Shown: piece after piece, positions 61,973 to 64,000 of the stretch
Layout of the letters: each line of letters starts with the position of its first letter
How positions within the stretch are numbered: position 1 is the first letter of the stretch
DNA from: an uncultured Hymenobacter sp.
GTDB taxonomy: Bacteria; Bacteroidota; Bacteroidia; Cytophagales; Hymenobacteraceae
Assembly (NCBI GenBank): GCA_913776615.1
Contig: CAJYPK010000024.1
Location: 118,490 to 182,489, forward strand
DNA: 64,000 nucleotides
Direction: 5' to 3'
Program-made: the position numbers and the translations under genes
The notes under the pieces: model-generated
Seen by the model: only the letters and a program-made list of their open reading frames with translations
Database searches by the model: none
Told to the model about the DNA's origin: nothing

Positions 61973-63844
61973 ATGTTTGCATCAACTTCTGCCTTTTGCC
62001 GCCTGGCCGCCGTGGCTGGCCTGCTGGCGGCCGTGCCCGCCGCCGCCCAAACGAAAGTTAAAACCAAAGTAAAGTCCAGCAGTAAGGCCAGCGCCTCGGC
62101 CAGCGCCAGCGGGGGCAGCCTGCGCTACACGCTGGCCATGCCCGCCCCGCAAACGCACTACTTCGAAGTGCGCATGGACCTGCAAGGCTTCGGCCAGGAA
62201 TACACCGACCTCAAGATGCCGGTGTGGGCGCCGGGCTCGTACCTGGTGCGCGAGTTTGCGCGGCACGTCGAGCGCCTGAAGGCCCAAACATCCAGCGGCC
62301 AGCCCCTGACGGTAGAAAAAATCGACAAAAACACCTGGCGCGTGCACCACGCCGGCCAGCCTACGTTCCGGGTCGATTACGGCGTGTACGCCTTCGAAAT
62401 CAGCGTGCGCACCAGCTTCATCGACGCCGACCACGGCTTCGCGCTGGGTAGCAGCATCTTCATGTACCCGGCCAACGGCAAGAACCTGCCCAGCCAGGTA
62501 ACGGTGCAGCCCGCCGCGGGCTGGAATACCGTGAGCACCGCCCTGCGCCCGGTGCCCGGCATGCAGAAGTTCGTGTACCAGTCGGCCAACTACGACGAGC
62601 TGGCCGACTCGCCCATTGAGGTGGGCAACCAGAAGGTACTCAATTTCACGGCCAACAACACGCCGCACCAGATGGCCATGTTCGGTCCGTACCAGCTGCC
62701 CGACGAGACGCGCTTCCTGGCCGACATGAAGAAGGTGACCGAGGAAGCCCAGCGCGTGGTGGGGCAGAATCCGCTCGACCACTACCTTTTCATCGTGCAC
62801 CACCTCGAAGCGGGTGGCGGCGGCCTGGAGCACCTGTACTCGACCACGCTGGGCGCGCGCCCGGGCACTTATGGCAGCGAGGCCGGCTACAAGAACTTCC
62901 TGCGCCTGGTGGCCCACGAATACTTCCACCTCTGGAACGTGAAGCGCATCCGGCCCATCGCGCTGGGGCCGTTTGACTACGACCGCGAGAATTACACGCA
63001 CATGCTGTGGGTGAGCGAGGGCCAGACCGAATACATGGCCAACCAGATCACCCAGCGGGCGGGCTTTTTCACCGCCCAGCAGTACTACGACCAGCTGGCG
63101 CAAGTGCTGACGGGCGTCGAAAATCAGCCCGGCAACAAGCTTCAGCCGGTGGCCATGTCGAGCTTCGACGCCTGGATTCGCGCTTACCGCCCCGATGAGA
63201 ATTCGCGCAACTCGGAAATCAGCTACTACGACAAAGGTGAGATGGTCGGCATGGTGCTCGACCTGATGATTGTGCAGGCCACCAATGGTCAGAAGCACCT
63301 CGACGACGTATTCCGCCTGCTCTACGACAAGTACTACAAAGGCCTGAAGCGCGGCTTTACCGACCAGGAATACCAGGATGCGGTGGCCGAAGTAGCCGGC
63401 AAGCGCTTCGACGATTTCTTCCGCAACTACGTGTACGAGGCCCGTACCCTCGACTACAACACCGCCCTGGGCTACGTGGGCCTCACGCTCACCAGCACCC
63501 CGGCCAGCACCAACGGCAGCCTGGGGGCGACCATCACCAACCGCAACGGCCGCTACCTCGTGACCAGCGTGAAGCGCGACGGTACTGCCTGGAACGGCGG
63601 CCTCAACGTCAACGACGAGCTGACTCAGCTCAACGGCGCGGCCCCCACCGACGACGCCGTGAAGCAGGTGCTCTTCGGCACCGCGCCCAATACGGCCGTG
63701 AAAATGCAAGTCAAGCACGGGGCCATCACCCACGACCTGACCCTGACCTTGCAGCCCGATCCCGACCGCACGTACCAAATTCAGCCGGTGGCCAGTCCCA
63801 CGCCCGACCAGCTGCGCCTGCTGGCCAAGTGGCTGGGGCGGTAG
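61973..63844 (+). CDS. M61 family metallopeptidase with PDZ domain
   Basis: Exported glycyl-aminopeptidase-type enzyme of 623 residues. ATG 61973 opens a signal peptide (residues 1-25, 'GLLAAVPAAAQ'); the frame upstream is part of the intergenic space. A Ser/Ala/Lys linker (28-48) follows. The N-terminal beta domain has 'MPVWAPGSYLVREFARHVE'. Zinc site: H315, H319 in 'LVAHEYFHLWNVKRIRP', third ligand E349 in 'LWVSEGQTEYMANQ'. The PDZ domain lies at about 480-585 ('TSVKRDGTAWNGGLNVNDEL'). Likely periplasmic. Confidence 0.92.
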   Translation: MFASTSAFCRLAAVAGLLAAVPAAAQTKVKTKVKSSSKASASASASGGSLRYTLAMPAPQTHYFEVRMDLQGFGQEYTDLKMPVWAPGSYLVREFARHVERLKAQTSSGQPLTVEKIDKNTWRVHHAGQPTFRVDYGVYAFEISVRTSFIDADHGFALGSSIFMYPANGKNLPSQVTVQPAAGWNTVSTALRPVPGMQKFVYQSANYDELADSPIEVGNQKVLNFTANNTPHQMAMFGPYQLPDETRFLADMKKVTEEAQRVVGQNPLDHYLFIVHHLEAGGGGLEHLYSTTLGARPGTYGSEAGYKNFLRLVAHEYFHLWNVKRIRPIALGPFDYDRENYTHMLWVSEGQTEYMANQITQRAGFFTAQQYYDQLAQVLTGVENQPGNKLQPVAMSSFDAWIRAYRPDENSRNSEISYYDKGEMVGMVLDLMIVQATNGQKHLDDVFRLLYDKYYKGLKRGFTDQEYQDAVAEVAGKRFDDFFRNYVYEARTLDYNTALGYVGLTLTSTPASTNGSLGATITNRNGRYLVTSVKRDGTAWNGGLNVNDELTQLNGAAPTDDAVKQVLFGTAPNTAVKMQVKHGAITHDLTLTLQPDPDRTYQIQPVASPTPDQLRLLAKWLGR

Positions 63845-63929
63845 CTTAGGATCGCCCAGCGGTAGGCTGGGCTGACAAAGCAGCGTATCGCCCAGTCTGA
63901 CTAAAAAACGTCTGTCATGCTTATCTGGC

Positions 63930-64000
63930 GTCCGCTTGCGAAGCATCTTATCACGCCCGAACGAGCTGTTCTAACCTGATAAGATGCTTCGCAAGCGGAC
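63930..64000. repeat. Inverted repeat, family A variant, cut by window end
   Basis: Arms 63930-63953 (gtccgcttgcgaagcatctt...) and 63977-64000 pair perfectly over the 24 bases visible. The left side is preceded by ctgtcatgcttatctggc, so a foreign segment (ttatctggcgtccg) replaces the usual gag of the core. It lies downstream of the M61 gene; the right arm probably continues outside. Confidence 0.75.

Overview
The window is a stretch of GC-rich chromosome from a Bacteroidota bacterium, most probably Hymenobacter or a close Cytophagales relative. The evidence is a SusC/SusD pair, Bacteroidetes-type -7 boxes (TAnnTTTG), almost no Shine-Dalgarno sites, two kinds of type IX secretion C-terminal sorting domain (type A on an M1 peptidase, type B on a large gliding-type protein), and glycoside hydrolases typical of this phylum. 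No rRNA, tRNA or CRISPR array was seen.

Layout. 1-8,100: GH92 mannosidase (5' end outside the window), sugar O-acetyltransferase, SusB-type GH97 alpha-glucosidase with a divergent AraC regulator, and an M28 peptidase. 8,500-19,800: mostly envelope and housekeeping genes: OmpA-like lipoprotein, S8 protease overlapping an outer-membrane barrel gene, lipoprotein, M23 peptidase, HMG-CoA lyase, LutA-like Fe-S protein, CDF metal exporter, 2OG-Fe(II) hydroxylase, dapA, and a polysaccharide deacetylase with a TTG start. 19,900-44,950: a contiguous glucuronoxylan utilisation locus. 45,000-48,950: a decayed accessory patch with gene fragments and an IS5-type remnant, plus an AraC/serine-hydrolase pair. 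48,950-64,000: lactonase, ligA, small unknown genes, a lone heme-copper oxidase subunit III, a gliding-type adhesin, M1, C40 and M61 peptidases, and a DUF2147 protein.

The xylan locus reads as one pathway. SusC/SusD bind and import xylo-oligosaccharides. GH10 cuts the backbone, GH115 and GH67 remove (methyl)glucuronate from polymer and oligomer respectively, an SGNH esterase removes acetyl groups, and a GH3 enzyme releases xylose. XylA, XylB and transketolase take xylose into the pentose phosphate pathway. UxuA and a UxuB-like SDR handle the glucuronate branch. The divergently transcribed regulator is a LacI-family protein carrying an N-terminal four-cysteine zinc ribbon of the kind seen in IS1-type transposases. 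Its own promoter contains a LacI-type operator between the -33 and -7 boxes. Glucuronate isomerase, KDG kinase/aldolase, a xylose permease and GH43 enzymes are not in the window.

The most striking non-coding feature is a set of long, mostly perfect inverted repeats of at least six unrelated sequence families. Every one lies at the 3' side of at least one gene and none lies between divergent genes, which suggests that they are selected or tolerated as bidirectional mRNA 3' ends.
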